Shown piece after piece: positions 45,230 through 57,048 of a stretch of 64,000 nt of DNA; the stretch's first letter is position 1; each line of letters begins with the position of its first letter. Position numbers and translations under genes: made by a program. Below the pieces are notes generated by a model, which was not told where the DNA came from, ran no database searches, and saw nothing but the letters and a program-made list of their open reading frames with translations. The stretch lies in assembly GCF_000287335.1 (NCBI RefSeq), contig NC_018419.1:496001-560000 (forward strand), in the 5' to 3' direction. The stretch comes from a secondary endosymbiont of Ctenarytaina eucalypti. GTDB taxonomy: Bacteria; Pseudomonadota; Gammaproteobacteria; Enterobacterales; Enterobacteriaceae.

Positions 45230-45855
45230 ATTTAGAACAACCTATAGTGAATAGCCAGATAGCGTGATTCTACTTCACCGCTGCTTTTTTGTGCACTAAA
45301 TGTCCGATAACGATAGCTATGCATAGTTTTAGGGAGCTGATTGAGTTGTTTGAACGGGGCCACTGGCCTTGTGAAAGTAGGTAACCAGCACGCGTGATTT
45401 AGAGCGCTTATTTAGATACATATCTCAAAGAGATAGCGGCCTAAAGCTCCAGCTGAATTAGGGTTATCTGCTAAGCGATAGCGGATTGTATCTTGTGCAC
45501 GGCTTAATAGGGTATGCCGAGCCTAGGACACACCTGTATTCGCTCAGGTAGGCGGCTTTTCTAAAGTATCGCGCAGCAACCTTTGCATTACTTTAGCAAA
45601 AATAACTGTTTGTGTAAAAGGTCAACAGAATGACTTTTATGCTCGAATAAAATCACACGAGTTTGTATGTAGCCTTGCATCTATTTATGCCCGTCGTATT
45701 CATATCCATGAATACGAGACGGTGCTGAAATTGTTCCGTACAACTTAAGCGCATTGTCGCTAAAAAATGCTGTTCTAATTTATTTGAAACTTTGGTATCT
45801 TGAAGAATGTATAATATCTCTTTAAAGATCAATGAGTAGTCATACGTTATTTAAA
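45230..45855 (-). pseudogene. uvrY: Decayed uvrY (response regulator of the BarA/UvrY system)
   Basis: UvrY would activate the csrB/csrC small RNAs. On the minus strand in front of uvrC, the receiver domain can be read as VFMDMNTTGIN, then IKVILLTFYTN and KVMQ. These match VLMDMSMPGIG, VKIIMLTVHTEN and AKVMQAGAAG of UvrY; the phospho-acceptor Asp lies in the MDM block. N-terminal NNV-stop-LLIDL corresponds to INVLLVDDHEL (near 45850). At least four in-frame stops interrupt it. The C-terminal HTH half is too decayed to read with certainty. The uvrY-uvrC-pgsA order is the enterobacterial one. Confidence 0.85.
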
Positions 45856-48417
45856 AACATTGGGTATGATATAAAGTGAAGAAAATATTGAATACTGCAT
45901 ATTAAAAATGTACAGCAAATCAAAAAAGCAGTATCTTCTTTTGATTTCAAAATTTAGCCGTGTCTGCCTGGGCGCACTCATTTTAGATGCTCTAGTACTC
46001 GCTCTACTAGAGATTAAACTACAATAAAGCTAGAATATCAAGATAGTTTATTCCTTTTTTATGGCTAAAAACCTCTCTCCCGCAACCTGCATTACCTACA
46101 GGTTCATGCGGCTATCAACACTTTTCTACGAACAGTAGGGGGATGTAGCAATAACATCAAGATCTTATTGAACAGCAAGGCATGATGCAGTTCTGAGATG
46201 CGGTGTTAGTAAAAAACCTCTTCATCTCAAAGCTGTTTCCGGATCGGGGTGACTGTATCGCTTTACGCTTTAGAGAGTAAAAAATTTACTAAAGCAATAA
46301 AGTAAAAGATTTTTTTTCAAAAGACTTTTTCTCATTCAGGAACATCATTACAAAAGCATTTCTGAATACACTAGAATGATGTCGTGAGCGTCCTACTAGC
46401 ATCTCTATTCTTACGAAATGCGGTTAGTGTTAGGGATGCCTAATGCTTACCTAAATACATAGATCACGAGGTAAACATTAGAGCATGTTACTGTCTTCAT
46501 TTTAAAACATGCGCCCTATAGCAAGCCGACCATTTCAAATCAATAACTAGAGTTCTTACAATCAGGCCTAAAACAGCGCCGCTGTCTGAAAATATACAGG
46601 TCTGCGTAATCTATTTTTGATAAGTAAAGAACATTGCTCTTGGCAAGTAAACCGGTTACTTTTCTGCTTAAATAAACTATTGATGAGGTTCGAATCATAA
46701 AACAAGATCGTCGGCTTTGCGCGAAGAGCATGAAAAAGATTCCTGGAATCTATTGTAAACTTACAGCACTACCTGAAAAATGCGAAGACTATTCTTTTCT
46801 CATGGGGGCGGCCCCTTCTCGTATCAGCATAACAGCATAAAAGTAGTGATATGATCCCGTGCTTCAGTTTTTATATAGAAAAACACAGCATCAGACGTAA
46901 AATCAATTTGGTAGTAGCCAGCACTAGGTATAAATGATTGCTATTTCTTTATCACACATCAGTCCTAACAATCAATAGCTTCTGCTGCATTTTATAAAGC
47001 AAATTCAGAAGTAAATCTAGGCAACAGAAATCCATAAAGCTAGTAATATACATTACTAGAATGATGTTTTTTGACTGAAAAAATACAGCTGATTATCTAG
47101 CTGCAGGGTCGAAGATTCTTCATGCTATAATATGATTATCTCTACGCGCTTAAAATAAGCGTCTCAGCGGCAATCATGATAAACAGGGAAAAGATATTAC
47201 TTTACGCCTAATAAACTAAAAGTGATTTCTTACAGTGTCTCCGGGTTGTCATGTATCCTTCTTGATACAGCCCCGTCTGGTTTTAGTAATTTATTGCGGA
47301 AGAGCATATCTATTGTCCCTCGACGTGTTTTTTGGTAACATGGGTTAACAGTTAATGCATTCTGTGCTAAAAGTGGAGATTCATCTTCAATGAGACAGAC
47401 GCACTCTATAGAACAAGAGTGCATAACTCAGAAATATCCCTTAGTTACGCACGAAGTGCGTTGTATCACGAGAATCGAAGCTTTTTGAATTAAAAGTAGT
47501 TTGACTGCTCTTCTCATACATTGTAGTTAAAATTCTAGTGTTGTCCGGTGTACTTTGTTCTCATAAAGTCATGCCTCATCACGATTAAATCTATTAATTC
47601 AAAAAACATAAGGCGCCGACACGTTATCTGTAACTGCAATCGTTATAATACAGCTATGAGTAATGCGCCGGACAGTATAGAAGATAGCGCGCTGCTCAGT
47701 TCACTGCTGCAAAATAGCTTACATAGCAATAAGAGGATATTGCGTCAAATATATTAGGACTGAAGCTGCTGTCTCTCGACCACGCAAACAAACTGTCAGG
47801 GCCGTTATTTTAAAATGCAAGCCTTGCATTATGTAGCTAGTACTGATGGTCAAATCTTGTCGTGACGTGTGTAAATTCTCAGCAAGTGTCCAAGCATCTC
47901 TAGCGTTCAATCATCGCTGTAAAACATGGCATGCAATGGAGAGTATCTCAATCAGCACTTTTTTCGGTTAAAATTACTGCATATTTTTTCTACGCTAGAA
48001 GAAGACTCATATTCACGCTAATACAATAAGGTTTTTCTCAAAGAAAAGAAAAATTTTTTAATTTTATTTATATTATCTGAGTTCAATCGCTGCAGCAGAT
48101 ATATTCCGGTTCAAAAACTTATTGGGTGCTCCTCTACAAAAGAAAAGAGAAGCAATTGCAATAGTAGCGTGCAATCACGTTCTTGGGTTGCGCTGCTAGC
48201 GATAAGGAATACAAGCCACAGAAGCCACAGTGCATAACTTGTCATAAGCTGTAAAGAATTTAACAACGCCACTTCAAGGATGTTGTCTTTGAGGTTCTAA
48301 TTTTCAGTAGTTTATTCGTACAACCTCATCTCAATCTCCTGAAAGAAAGGGTCATCAGTGATCAATCAAATACAGCCTCATATTTTATGAAAATAGCACT
48401 TGATGTCAAAATTATAC
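45856..48417. other. Gene desert between uvrY fossil and tRNA-Ser
   Basis: About 2.6 kb, strongly AT-rich, with no frame that I can assign on either strand. Short frames at 46540-46731 and 47548-47757 lack any recognisable motif. No repeat array or mobile-element end seen. Confidence 0.5.
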
Positions 48418-48446
48418 TTGACTATAAAAGATGGTATTCCTATACT
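48418..48446 (+). promoter_or_regulatory. Sigma-70 type promoter for tRNA-Ser
   Basis: TTGACT (48418-48423) and TATACT (48441-48446) are separated by exactly 17 bases. Transcription would start near 48453, about 25 bases before the mature tRNA. A second TTGACA at 48456-48461 would place its -10 inside the tRNA and is not a candidate. Confidence 0.6.
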
Positions 48447-48477
48447 AATTTTCTTTTGACACATGTACTAATTATTT

Positions 48478-48567
48478 GGTGAGGTGTCCGAGCGGCTTAA
48501 GGAGCACGCCTGGAAAGTGTGTATATGCGAATGTATATCGAGGGTTCGAATCCCTCCCTCACCGCCA
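48478..48567 (+). tRNA. tRNA-Ser (anticodon GGA)
   Basis: A complete 90-base class II tRNA. The acceptor stem GGTGAGG pairs with CCTCACC, followed by the discriminator G and an encoded CCA end. The anticodon loop CTGGAAA gives GGA, reading UCU/UCC serine codons. A long variable arm (TGTATATGCGAATGTATA region) and the T-loop GGTTCGAATCC are present. It closely resembles E. coli serW/serX. It stands alone between two gene-free stretches. Confidence 0.97.
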
Positions 48568-49435
48568 GACTACACATAAATCCACCGGGGGATATACAGT
48601 CTCTTCTAGCAAATTACTGCTATCTTGCTAGTATGAAGTTTTGATCACCTCATATGTACGCTTTTTTCATAAAATCTAGCCGTATAATGTTAATGTTCAA
48701 GTACTTATATGGCAACTCTCTCCGTTCTTTTAATTCAATAAATATTTCTTCTATCATCTCTCATTGCCTGTAAACTATAGGTAGAAAACTTCAAATAACT
48801 GGAGGCTTTATTACTTTAGTCGAAGTGTTTGTAATAATCTCCTCAGCACACTAAACAATTAGTGCCTCTCAATGAGAGTAACAGTAAAATACTAATAACA
48901 TTACAGGTTGTCTCGGCACATAGATGTTAACAGGTAGTGAAATTCGTCATTGATTCATGCATAAACCTTATCAATCTGGTGGCTATTTGTAAAATAGTCA
49001 AGTAAGGCTGACAGAAGCATGCTAAAAATATAGATTGAGCCCTTAAGACCGGAATGCTTCAAAAGAAAATGAAAGACTAGAGATACTCTGTTGACATTAC
49101 CTTTATGTCTACATGACCATAAAAATGGTCACAGAACTTAATTATATGACGTTGTTAAAATAAAATATTAACACAATACCCGGATCTCGTAAATAGCCCC
49201 CACTAACAGCAAAATTCATCATACGCTCTGGTCTCTTCATTAAGAACACGATTTATGGAAAGATATTTAAATTTTACGTGGATAAATAAATATGTCATCA
49301 ATTGCAATCAAAATGTATAAGACGCTACAGACTTTAACTTTATAGGCTTATCAAATGCAAGAGGCCACAGGCCTTATCAATAGTTGACTAGTAACAGAAC
49401 GCAAAAGATTAGTGATAAGAAGAAATAAGCAGAAC
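48568..49435. other. Gene-free spacer between tRNA-Ser and cysA
   Basis: About 0.87 kb, AT-rich. In E. coli cysM follows cysA on this side. The minus strand directly behind the cysA stop was read and shows no CysM resemblance, so cysM is deleted, moved or decayed beyond recognition. Confidence 0.5.
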
Positions 49436-50527
49436 TTATGCTCTGTCATTGAAAACGATGGATTTCATGGCTTGATCACCAATATAGATGCGTGCGTGTT
49501 GACCACCTAGGTAACAGCGATCACCGCGAGAAGGCGTGATAGCAGTTAATTCCGATCGTGTCACCGTCAAAGGCTCAGTGTGCCAACCTATCGGCTGCAC
49601 CACCAATTGCCAGTAGTGCCCCCGCGGACTGACATCAATAATCTGTACCGGCAACGGGCAGGCAGTAGTAGACTCTTCGCTTAAACTCATCTCCCACGGC
49701 CGGAAAAACAACTCCACCGACCCCTGATGCACTGGTCTGTAATGAAGCGGCCAATGACACGGGCCGATCAAGAGCTCGGCCCCTCGGATTTCCCCGTCTA
49801 GGCGATTGACCTCGCCAAGAAACTCCAATACAAAACGACTTGCTGGCTCACGCCAAACCTCCTGCGGCGTTCCTACCTGTTCAATATTACCCTGACTCAT
49901 CACCACCACCCGATCAGCGACCTCCATCGCCTCTTCCTGATCGTGAGTGACAAATACACTGGTAAATTTTAACTCTTCGTGCAACTGACGCAGCCATCGG
50001 CGCAACTCTTTACGGACCTGTGCATCAAGAGCACCAAAAGGCTCATCGAGTAGTAAAATTTCCGGCTCTACCGCTAGGGCGCGCGCCAAGGCTACGCGCT
50101 GTTTCTGACCACCGGAAAGCAGGGAAGGATATCGGGTAGCAAACTGGCTTAGTTGCACCATCTCCAGCAAGCTGGCCACTTTCTGCTTAATAACGGACTG
50201 CGCAGGACGTTTTCGTCGGGGCAGGATCGTCAGACCAAAGGCAACATTCTCAGCGACGGTCATGTGGCGAAAAAGAGCGTAGTGCTGAAACACAAAACCT
50301 ACGTGACGTTCACGGGCATGCATTCGACTGACATTTTTACCGCTGAAACATACACGACCGCTATTTTGATATTCGAGCCCCGCAATAATACGTAAGAGCG
50401 TTGTCTTTCCCGACCCGGACGGTCCCAGAAGCGCAACCAACTCCCCGGAGTTGATGTTTAGCGAGATATCGTTCAGTACTTTGCTGCTATCAAAAAACTT
50501 AGTGATCTTATCGATCGCTATACTCAT
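49436..50527 (-). CDS. cysA: Sulfate/thiosulfate ABC transporter ATPase
   Basis: Energises sulfate and thiosulfate import through CysT/CysW. The ATG at 50527, with GGAGG four bases upstream, gives 363 residues (E. coli 365). The longer frame to 50584 overlaps cysW and is not used. Walker A GPSGSGKT (35-42), Q-loop FQHYALF, signature LSGGQKQR (137-144), Walker B ILLLDEP (157-163) and the switch His in VTHDQEEA are intact. The C-terminal regulatory/TOBE-like region is present (FFRPWEMSL onward). The start overlaps the cysW stop (ATGA). Last gene of cysPTWA; cysM is not behind it. Confidence 0.97.
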   Translation of the reverse strand: MSIAIDKITKFFDSSKVLNDISLNINSGELVALLGPSGSGKTTLLRIIAGLEYQNSGRVCFSGKNVSRMHARERHVGFVFQHYALFRHMTVAENVAFGLTILPRRKRPAQSVIKQKVASLLEMVQLSQFATRYPSLLSGGQKQRVALARALAVEPEILLLDEPFGALDAQVRKELRRWLRQLHEELKFTSVFVTHDQEEAMEVADRVVVMSQGNIEQVGTPQEVWREPASRFVLEFLGEVNRLDGEIRGAELLIGPCHWPLHYRPVHQGSVELFFRPWEMSLSEESTTACPLPVQIIDVSPRGHYWQLVVQPIGWHTEPLTVTRSELTAITPSRGDRCYLGGQHARIYIGDQAMKSIVFNDRA

Positions 50528-51384
50528 TGCGCCTCCCTCTCTCGATAGCACGCAAGGCGCCACTGCAGCCCGCGCTTCAAGCATAATGTTACAATTGCCA
50601 TAAATGTCAACAGCGCGGCAGCAGTAAACGCGCCCACGGCGTTATAATCCTGATATAGCAATTCCACCTGTAGCGGCAAAGTATAAGTTTCCCCTCGGAT
50701 AGCTCCCGATACCACCGATACGGCTCCGAACTCGCCGATAGCGCGAGCATTAGTTAGAATGACGCCATATAGTAATGCCCAGCGGATATTAGGCAGTGTA
50801 ACAAGGCGAAACATTTTCCATCCAGATGCGCCTAATAGAACGGCCGCTTCGTCCTCTTCGCTACCCTGACTGAGCATCACCGGAACTAGTTGACGCACTA
50901 CGAATGGACATGTAACGAATATCGTCACTAGCACCATACCCGGACAAGAAAACATCAATTGAAGATCATGCTCATTTAACCAATTTCCTACAGCACCATT
51001 GCTGCCGTAAAGCAGCAAATAAAGCAGTCCCGCCACCACTGGCGACACCGCGAAGGGCACATCCATCAGCGTCAGCAGTAATTGACGGCCTCGGAAATTA
51101 AACCGAGTTACTAACCAGGCCATTAAGGTACCGAAGACGACATTAATCGGCACGGTAATTAGGGCAATCAGCACCGTCAGCCAAACCGCGTGTAGCATGT
51201 CCCTATCATTGAGGTTTTTCCCCACAACTGCTAGACCTTCCGCCAGTGCGCTGGCAAAAATAAAAATTAGCGGCATCAAAATCAATAGTAGAGAAATGAA
51301 TGCCCCCAGGCCGATCAAAATCCATTGCCTCCAAAGAAAAGGGGCGCGGACGGTGCCGTTAAATCTGGAGATATTCGTCATCAT
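50524..51384 (-). CDS. cysW: Sulfate/thiosulfate ABC transporter permease CysW
   Basis: One of two inner-membrane permease subunits of the sulfate importer. The ATG at 51384 follows a GGAGGGGG site and overlaps the cysT stop (ATGA), giving 286 residues (E. coli 291). A second ATG follows immediately. Six hydrophobic segments are visible. The ATPase-coupling EAA loop reads [20 protein letters not shown], then [27 protein letters not shown] is conserved. Undamaged and translationally coupled on both sides. Confidence 0.96.
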   Translation of the reverse strand: MMTNISRFNGTVRAPFLWRQWILIGLGAFISLLLILMPLIFIFASALAEGLAVVGKNLNDRDMLHAVWLTVLIALITVPINVVFGTLMAWLVTRFNFRGRQLLLTLMDVPFAVSPVVAGLLYLLLYGSNGAVGNWLNEHDLQLMFSCPGMVLVTIFVTCPFVVRQLVPVMLSQGSEEDEAAVLLGASGWKMFRLVTLPNIRWALLYGVILTNARAIGEFGAVSVVSGAIRGETYTLPLQVELLYQDYNAVGAFTAAALLTFMAIVTLCLKRGLQWRLACYREREAQ

Positions 51385-52217
51385 TTCCCCCTCCCTAGTC
51401 GGCGACCGAACCATGATTGCAGCACATTAATGCCAAACAGAAGCATTAGGGACACCGAGAGAATGACCGAGGCCATCGCGCTGGCCGCTGGGTAATCGAA
51501 CTCCTGAAGGCGAATAAAAATCATCAACGAGGCGACCTCTGTCTTCCAGGCAACGTTACCAGCTATAAAGATAACCGCGCCAAACTCACCCAGGCTACGG
51601 GTAAAAGATAGCGCAGTTCCAGCTAATAGCGATGGAGCGACTTCCGGTAAAATGACGCGACAAAACGTCTGCCAATGCCTCGCGCCTAAAGTTTGTGCTG
51701 CCTCTTCATATTCTGGCCCGAGTTCTTCTAGAACTGGCTGCACCGTACGTACCACGAATGGGATGCTGGTAAAAGCCATGGCCACTGCTATACCGATCCA
51801 AGTATACGACACTTTAATCCCGAGCTGCGCTAACCAGAAACCGTACCAGCCCGTCGTAGAAAATAACGTGGCTAATGTAAGACCCGCCACTGCGGTTGGG
51901 AGCGCGAACGGTAAATCTATTAAGCCATCTAAAAATACACGGCCTGGAAACCGGTAGCGGCTGAGAATCCAGGCCATTAACATGCCAAAGATCGCATTAA
52001 ACATGGACGCTACTCCGGCACAAATGAGCGTAATTTTATACGCCGCTATTAGCTCCGGCTCAGTGATGAGACTCCAGTACTGCAACCAGCTCATCTGCGC
52101 CAGTTGCATGACCAGCGCACTTAACGGTAGCAGTAAAATTAGGCAGACGAAAAACACGCTACACCCTAGGCTCAGGCCGAAGCCGGGCAGAACTCTCTTG
52201 TTAGTCAAGCCTAACAT
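51381..52217 (-). CDS. cysT: Sulfate/thiosulfate ABC transporter permease CysT
   Basis: Partner permease of CysW (also called CysU). 278 residues, E. coli 277. Starts with the ATG at 52217, sharing one base with the cysP stop (TAATG). Hydrophobic segments throughout, with the coupling loop EEAAQTLGARHWQTFCRV and the conserved SFTRSLGEFGAVIFIAGN. DLPFALPTAVAGLTL marks the family. The tight overlaps with cysP and cysW make an unbroken transport operon. Confidence 0.96.
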   Translation of the reverse strand: MLGLTNKRVLPGFGLSLGCSVFFVCLILLLPLSALVMQLAQMSWLQYWSLITEPELIAAYKITLICAGVASMFNAIFGMLMAWILSRYRFPGRVFLDGLIDLPFALPTAVAGLTLATLFSTTGWYGFWLAQLGIKVSYTWIGIAVAMAFTSIPFVVRTVQPVLEELGPEYEEAAQTLGARHWQTFCRVILPEVAPSLLAGTALSFTRSLGEFGAVIFIAGNVAWKTEVASLMIFIRLQEFDYPAASAMASVILSVSLMLLFGINVLQSWFGRRLGRGK

Positions 52218-53239
52218 TAGCGGCGACCTGCTGATAGCAACTGGTCTAATTCACCGCCGCGATCGAAATGCTCGACCATGGCCGAAGGCCAACTGCCGAA
52301 CCGATCCTCTACTCTAAATAGGCGAGTCAGAGGAAATTGGTTTTTCTTTTCATGCATCAGCTGCGCGTCATTCACCCGATAATAAAAACCGGCGATAATT
52401 TGCTGTGCGTCATGACTATATAGGTAGTTGAGATAAGCTTTGGCCACCTGGGTAGTGCCGTTCTTCTCTACATTCTTATCTACCCAGGCTACTGGGAACT
52501 CCGCCAAAATATTCGTGCTCGGCACGATAACCTCAAAGTTACCAGAACCGGCATGGTCACGTAGAGTATTAACCTCTGATTCAAAACTGATTAACACATC
52601 ACCTTGCCCACGCTCAACAAAGGTCGTTGTCGCGCCACGGCCGCCGGTATCGAATACCTCGACGTTGGCAAGAAATTTCTGCATCCAAGCACGGGTTTCA
52701 TCGCGATTTCCGTAAAACGCTTCCTCCATCGCCCCCCAGGCGGCTAAATAGGTATAGCGGCCATTCCCCGAAGTTTTTGGGTTAGGAAACACTAACCGCA
52801 CGCCCTCCCGGGCTAAATCTCGCCATTCGTAGATGCCTTTTGGGTTTCCCTTACGTACTAAAAACGCCATAGTCGAATAATAAGGCGAGCTTTGGTTAGG
52901 CAGCCGAGCACGCCAATCGGCGGCAATGAGTTGACCGCGATCATGAAAGATTTGTACATCCGTGACTTGATTATATGTGACCACATCCGCTGGAAACCCC
53001 TGCAAAATAGCTAGTGCTTGCCGGGACGATCCTGCATGAGACTGACGAATGGTTAGCGTATCTCCAGGATGCGCCTGTTTCCATTGAGCGATAAAGCCAG
53101 GGTTCAAGGCAGCGAACAACTCACGGGCGACGTCATAGGAGCTGTTCAGCAATGCCGTGGCGTGCACTGGTCCACAGACCAGCATCGCCACTGTGACGCA
53201 CCCACGCATTGCCCGGCTGAAAAAAAGCGTAAAGGTCAT
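52217..53239 (-). CDS. cysP: Periplasmic thiosulfate/sulfate-binding protein
   Basis: Delivers thiosulfate or sulfate to the CysTWA importer. 340 residues, E. coli 338. The N-terminus is a Sec signal peptide (basic start, hydrophobic core, cleavage expected after VHA at about 27). The mature part begins with [20 protein letters not shown]. Oxyanion-contacting blocks are kept: [45 protein letters not shown] and [11 protein letters not shown]. CysP is preferred over Sbp because of its operon position and N-terminal sequence. AGGAT at good spacing precedes the ATG. First gene of the operon; a CysB site is expected upstream but I cannot point to one. Confidence 0.95.
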   Translation of the reverse strand: MTFTLFFSRAMRGCVTVAMLVCGPVHATALLNSSYDVARELFAALNPGFIAQWKQAHPGDTLTIRQSHAGSSRQALAILQGFPADVVTYNQVTDVQIFHDRGQLIAADWRARLPNQSSPYYSTMAFLVRKGNPKGIYEWRDLAREGVRLVFPNPKTSGNGRYTYLAAWGAMEEAFYGNRDETRAWMQKFLANVEVFDTGGRGATTTFVERGQGDVLISFESEVNTLRDHAGSGNFEVIVPSTNILAEFPVAWVDKNVEKNGTTQVAKAYLNYLYSHDAQQIIAGFYYRVNDAQLMHEKKNQFPLTRLFRVEDRFGSWPSAMVEHFDRGGELDQLLSAGRR

Positions 53240-54923
53240 GATGTATCCTATTGGTGAAGGACAAAAACCGCCCAGATATCTTTACAGTCTATTTATAACG
53301 CGTAGATAACTAGTAACGCTTTTATATATCGATTGGTGATTTACAAGTCTCAAAAAGCATAAGTCAAAAGCATCCGTCAAGAGCAGAGACTGGACCACAT
53401 CGCCTCCCATAGGCCCTGACAGAGGCGGTTAGCCGCCTCGCACGTTAGGGATCCAGTCATCAGATGTCGCCGTAGCAAATCTACGAACTTAGAAAAAGTG
53501 GCTATGCGCAGGGTTTTTCTTCAGCTACCAACAGCATAATGCTTAGCTCAAACGTCGAGCGGTGACCCCCCCCTTCAGTGAACGTACTCCAATGCACTTA
53601 AAATACGTACACAAGTAAGACTGCATAGACCGTGTGGTGTGAAGCTAAAAAATCAAAGAACTCGCCGTCCTGATTGCGATCCTTACGACAAATCACCATA
53701 GGTGATCGTATACACAGTCCTAAACGATGAATCGCTATTGACACTGCGGGCACGTTCAATCGAAACGTCGTATCTTTTTTGAATGTATTAGAGTTTATGA
53801 GAAGATAGCAGAGATTTTAAAGCTATATTTGATGTTATGAGAACGCTATTCTCTTATACAAGTAGTTTATGTCGTTAAGTGTTGCGACTATTATCATCAT
53901 CCTTGTTTAGCCTCGCATCATCAACCAGATGTAACGTGACTATTTAGTAGTGTGTTGTGAATTGAAAATATAGCTTTTCAGCAAAAACATGGGGCCTGTG
54001 AGCAGCACCCGCTCTCTGAAAATGTTAGGGCATTATGCACGACTGGTGCAGGTGCCTGTGCTGATTTTTAACTTAGTAGTTAGCCATATCATTATGGGTC
54101 CAGCTAATATTTTTCTCCTAGTTATTTCGGCAAAACGGTTATCTATTCCCTCAATAGGACTTTGTTCAACAAAAAGATTTCTTGCCACCCTTCCATCAAG
54201 TGAGTGCCATTTGCAATGTAAAATCATAAAGCAAAACTTTATGAGGACAGAGCGCTCCGAGATAACAAGAATTGTCTATTACACTTTCATGGTAAAATAG
54301 CATACTTCCTAATCATTCCTACCATTCCATGAATGGGCTATCATGATATTAACCTCAATCCTAAGCGCCCGCGCTGTCCTTCTACATATTGCCCGGGACT
54401 TGAACTGGTCAGATCAAATAAAGCCAGCTCATGACTGGTCTTGCTGTGCAATAAAGCAACGAAGATACTTTTCGCGATAGATTAGACCTGAGGTCATACT
54501 TTGCATGTATCAAAATTTTGCTGCTGACTGTATTTATGCTTCCTTAGAAAGGCTCTTCATCTTCCTAAGATCAACGACTCAATCAAGACTTTCACTGAGT
54601 TTTGACATTTTGATGCTGATATGCACTTTTTTATTTTTTCTAAAAACGCACAGTCCAGACATCTTAGCAGTAGCTCGAAATGCTTAACAATCGCGTAAAC
54701 GCAGCCTTATGCAGGACATAGCGAAAGGCAAAACACTTGCTGCATCATTGGAACAGTAGTCATTGCACGATCCTCGAGTAAAAAAGTAGGCAGTCACGCT
54801 ACCCAGTAGATGTTTTTCTGTCCATGCAGCAATAGCTAATAGTTTACTCATTCATGCATAAAGCAGTGGCGGTCCGGCGGAGAATATTTGTCTCCCGTGT
54901 CATCGCTTTTAGCTGATGAATAC
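53240..54923. other. Gene-free spacer between cysP and yoaE
   Basis: About 1.7 kb. It holds the promoter region of cysP (not resolved) and a strong hairpin at 53422-53439 (listed). A 103-codon plus-strand frame at 53989-54300 has no recognisable domain and no ribosome binding site. Nothing else supportable. Confidence 0.5.
53422..53439. repeat. Perfect GC-rich hairpin upstream of cysP
   Basis: GAGGCGG, a TTAG loop and CCGCCTC form a seven-base-pair stem with no mismatches, in an otherwise AT-rich spacer about 180 bases upstream of cysP. No T-run follows on either strand, so it is not an evident intrinsic terminator. It may be a terminator relic or chance. Confidence 0.35.
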
Positions 54924-56474
54924 CTACTGTTCGTCGCCATGTCTTGATGCTATGCGTTCAATCCAAACTAGTTCAATGCGATATCCAACCATTTTGCGAA
55001 TAGTAAAACGCCACTCGTCCATTATCAGTACATCACCCTCCGCGGGCATCTGATCACACTGAGACAGCAACAACCCTGACAAGGAGGCAACGTTCTCACA
55101 CCCAAGACCTGACGCCTGCATATCTAGCATCTGCTTTAATGCACGCGGATCAGTGAGGCCTTTAGCTAACCAGCCGTCCTCGTAGGCCTTTATTACCGGC
55201 GTCTCATCTTCGTCGGGAAACTCGCCAGCGATCGCCTTTAACACGTCTAGCGGCGTCACAAGCCCCTGTAAAACGCCGAATTCGTTAGACACCATCACCA
55301 TACTGCCTTTCGCCCGACGTAGCTCCTCTAGCAGCTTCAATACATCTAGGGTTTCTAGGACGACAATCGCCGGATTAGCAGCGGCATAGGATTTTACTTG
55401 TTCTCCGCTATCCACCGCAGCCATTACATCCCTTGCTCGAACTATACCAATCAGCTGATCCAGCTCACCGTTACAAACCGGAAACATGTTGTACGGTGTC
55501 TTCATCAGTGTCGCACGTAGCTCTTCTGTCGGCCGCTGGCAATCTAGCCAGGCTATCTTATTACGCGGCGTCATCACACTGCGTAGAGTGCGCGAGGATA
55601 GCGACAAAACACAGGTGATCATATGGCGATCTTCGTCGGCAAAATGCACTTGCCTCAACGCTTTTGGCGCATCATCGGAGCCAATTTCGCGCTGTGGAGC
55701 GCCCCTCATCAAACGCATAATCGCTTCTGCGGTACGCTCGCGCATCGGCTTGATAGACTGATTTCTGATAAAATTGCGTCGTGCAATCTGATTAAACGTC
55801 TCAATCAGCATTGAGAAGCCAATGGCGGCATACAAATAACCTTTCGGAATATGAACACCAAACCCTTCAGCAATCAAACTAAGACCTATCATCAGCAAGA
55901 AGCTGAGACACAGCACAACGACGGTTTGATGTCGGTTAACGAAACGCGTGAGCGCACGAGATGCTAGTAGCATAATTGCCATAGCAATCACCACCGCGAT
56001 CATCATGACGGGAAGATTGTTGACTATCCCTACTGCCGTAATGACCGCATCTAAAGAAAATACCGCGTCAAGAATTACAATTTGCACTACTACCGCGAAA
56101 AAGCTAGCATACCCTCGCCCAGCACTACTGTCGTGTTCTTTATGGTCTAAACGTTCATGCAACTCCGTCGTTGCCTTGCATAAAAGAAAAATTCCACCTA
56201 AAAGCAGGATGAGCTCTCGGCCAGAAAAAGAAAAGTCGCTAAAAGCACATAGCGGCCGCGTCAGCGTAACAATCCACGAAATCAGCGACAACAACCCAAG
56301 GCGCATCATTAGTGCTAACGAAAGACCGACCACTTGTGCGCGATCGCGCTTTTTCGGCGGTAGCTTATCTGACAGTATCGCAATGAAGACTACGTTATCG
56401 ATGCCAAGAACAATCTCCAATACTATTAGGGTCAATAATCCTACCCAAATTGAGGAATCCATTAAGAGTTCCAT
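54924..56474 (-). CDS. yoaE: TerC-family inner-membrane protein with CBS and CorC/HlyC domains
   Basis: 516 residues from the ATG at 56474 (GGAG six bases upstream); E. coli YoaE has 518. The N-terminal TerC domain (about 1-240) has some seven membrane segments with [20 protein letters not shown] and [19 protein letters not shown], whose acidic residues are typical of metal-ion handling TerC proteins. Two CBS motifs follow (about 295-415), and a CorC/HlyC transporter-associated domain ends the protein. TerC relatives export manganese or other cations, some during co-translational metallation of exoenzymes; the exact substrate here is not known. It is divergent from manX, as in E. coli. Confidence 0.92.
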   Translation of the reverse strand: MELLMDSSIWVGLLTLIVLEIVLGIDNVVFIAILSDKLPPKKRDRAQVVGLSLALMMRLGLLSLISWIVTLTRPLCAFSDFSFSGRELILLLGGIFLLCKATTELHERLDHKEHDSSAGRGYASFFAVVVQIVILDAVFSLDAVITAVGIVNNLPVMMIAVVIAMAIMLLASRALTRFVNRHQTVVVLCLSFLLMIGLSLIAEGFGVHIPKGYLYAAIGFSMLIETFNQIARRNFIRNQSIKPMRERTAEAIMRLMRGAPQREIGSDDAPKALRQVHFADEDRHMITCVLSLSSRTLRSVMTPRNKIAWLDCQRPTEELRATLMKTPYNMFPVCNGELDQLIGIVRARDVMAAVDSGEQVKSYAAANPAIVVLETLDVLKLLEELRRAKGSMVMVSNEFGVLQGLVTPLDVLKAIAGEFPDEDETPVIKAYEDGWLAKGLTDPRALKQMLDMQASGLGCENVASLSGLLLSQCDQMPAEGDVLIMDEWRFTIRKMVGYRIELVWIERIASRHGDEQ

Positions 56475-57048
56475 CACGGGCTCCGTAAAGCATTTAGACT
56501 GTAATGCTTAAAAGTTTGCACCGCATCTTGGCCGGCTAAGATGCGCGCTTTCTTAAGGGGGGTCAGTCAAATATCACGTAAGGCAGGATCCAGCGCGAAG
56601 CGCCAGTGAGGGGGAAGCGATAACCGAACGAGCGGACACAGCATAATGCAATAGCTTCGGAAACAGTCCATCTGAGAGGTGTTTTCTCTTTATCTATGAG
56701 TTTAAACTTCAATTGTATCAGATCATCATAGCTCGGAACAAAATATTTTAATTTAGACTCATTAGTTATTATCCCTGACACTTTTATGTATGTTTATACT
56801 GATCACAGTAGGAAAATAACTGCGCGTCGTCACAATTTTTATTTTTTTACACACTAAAATAAACGTTGAATCAAGAGCTGTTTGTTTGCTTAGATCAGTA
56901 AAAGTATTTAGATATCGAAAAAATAAAATTCAGGTTAAAGATCACTCCTGACGTTTTAGTCATGCCAACAAAGAGTGATAGTTAAAGCCCTCAACAGGGC
57001 TTTTGCACAATTCGCATAACCCATTTTTTTAATATTAGGAGGTATCTA
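56475..57048. other. Divergent regulatory region between yoaE and manX
   Basis: 574 bases between two divergent transcription units, kept in the E. coli arrangement. A 72-codon minus frame (56563-56781, GTG start, no ribosome binding site) is not convincing as a gene. No clear Mlc or CRP palindrome could be picked out by eye. The manX ribosome binding site AGGAGG lies at about 57038-57043. Confidence 0.5.

Noticed and set aside
48456-48461. TTGACA as the -35 of the tRNA-Ser promoter
   Set aside because: At normal spacing its -10 would fall inside the mature tRNA; the upstream TTGACT/TATACT pair fits better.
56563-56781. 72-codon minus-strand frame between yoaE and manX
   Set aside because: GTG start without ribosome binding site and no recognisable domain; the region is more likely divergent regulatory DNA.
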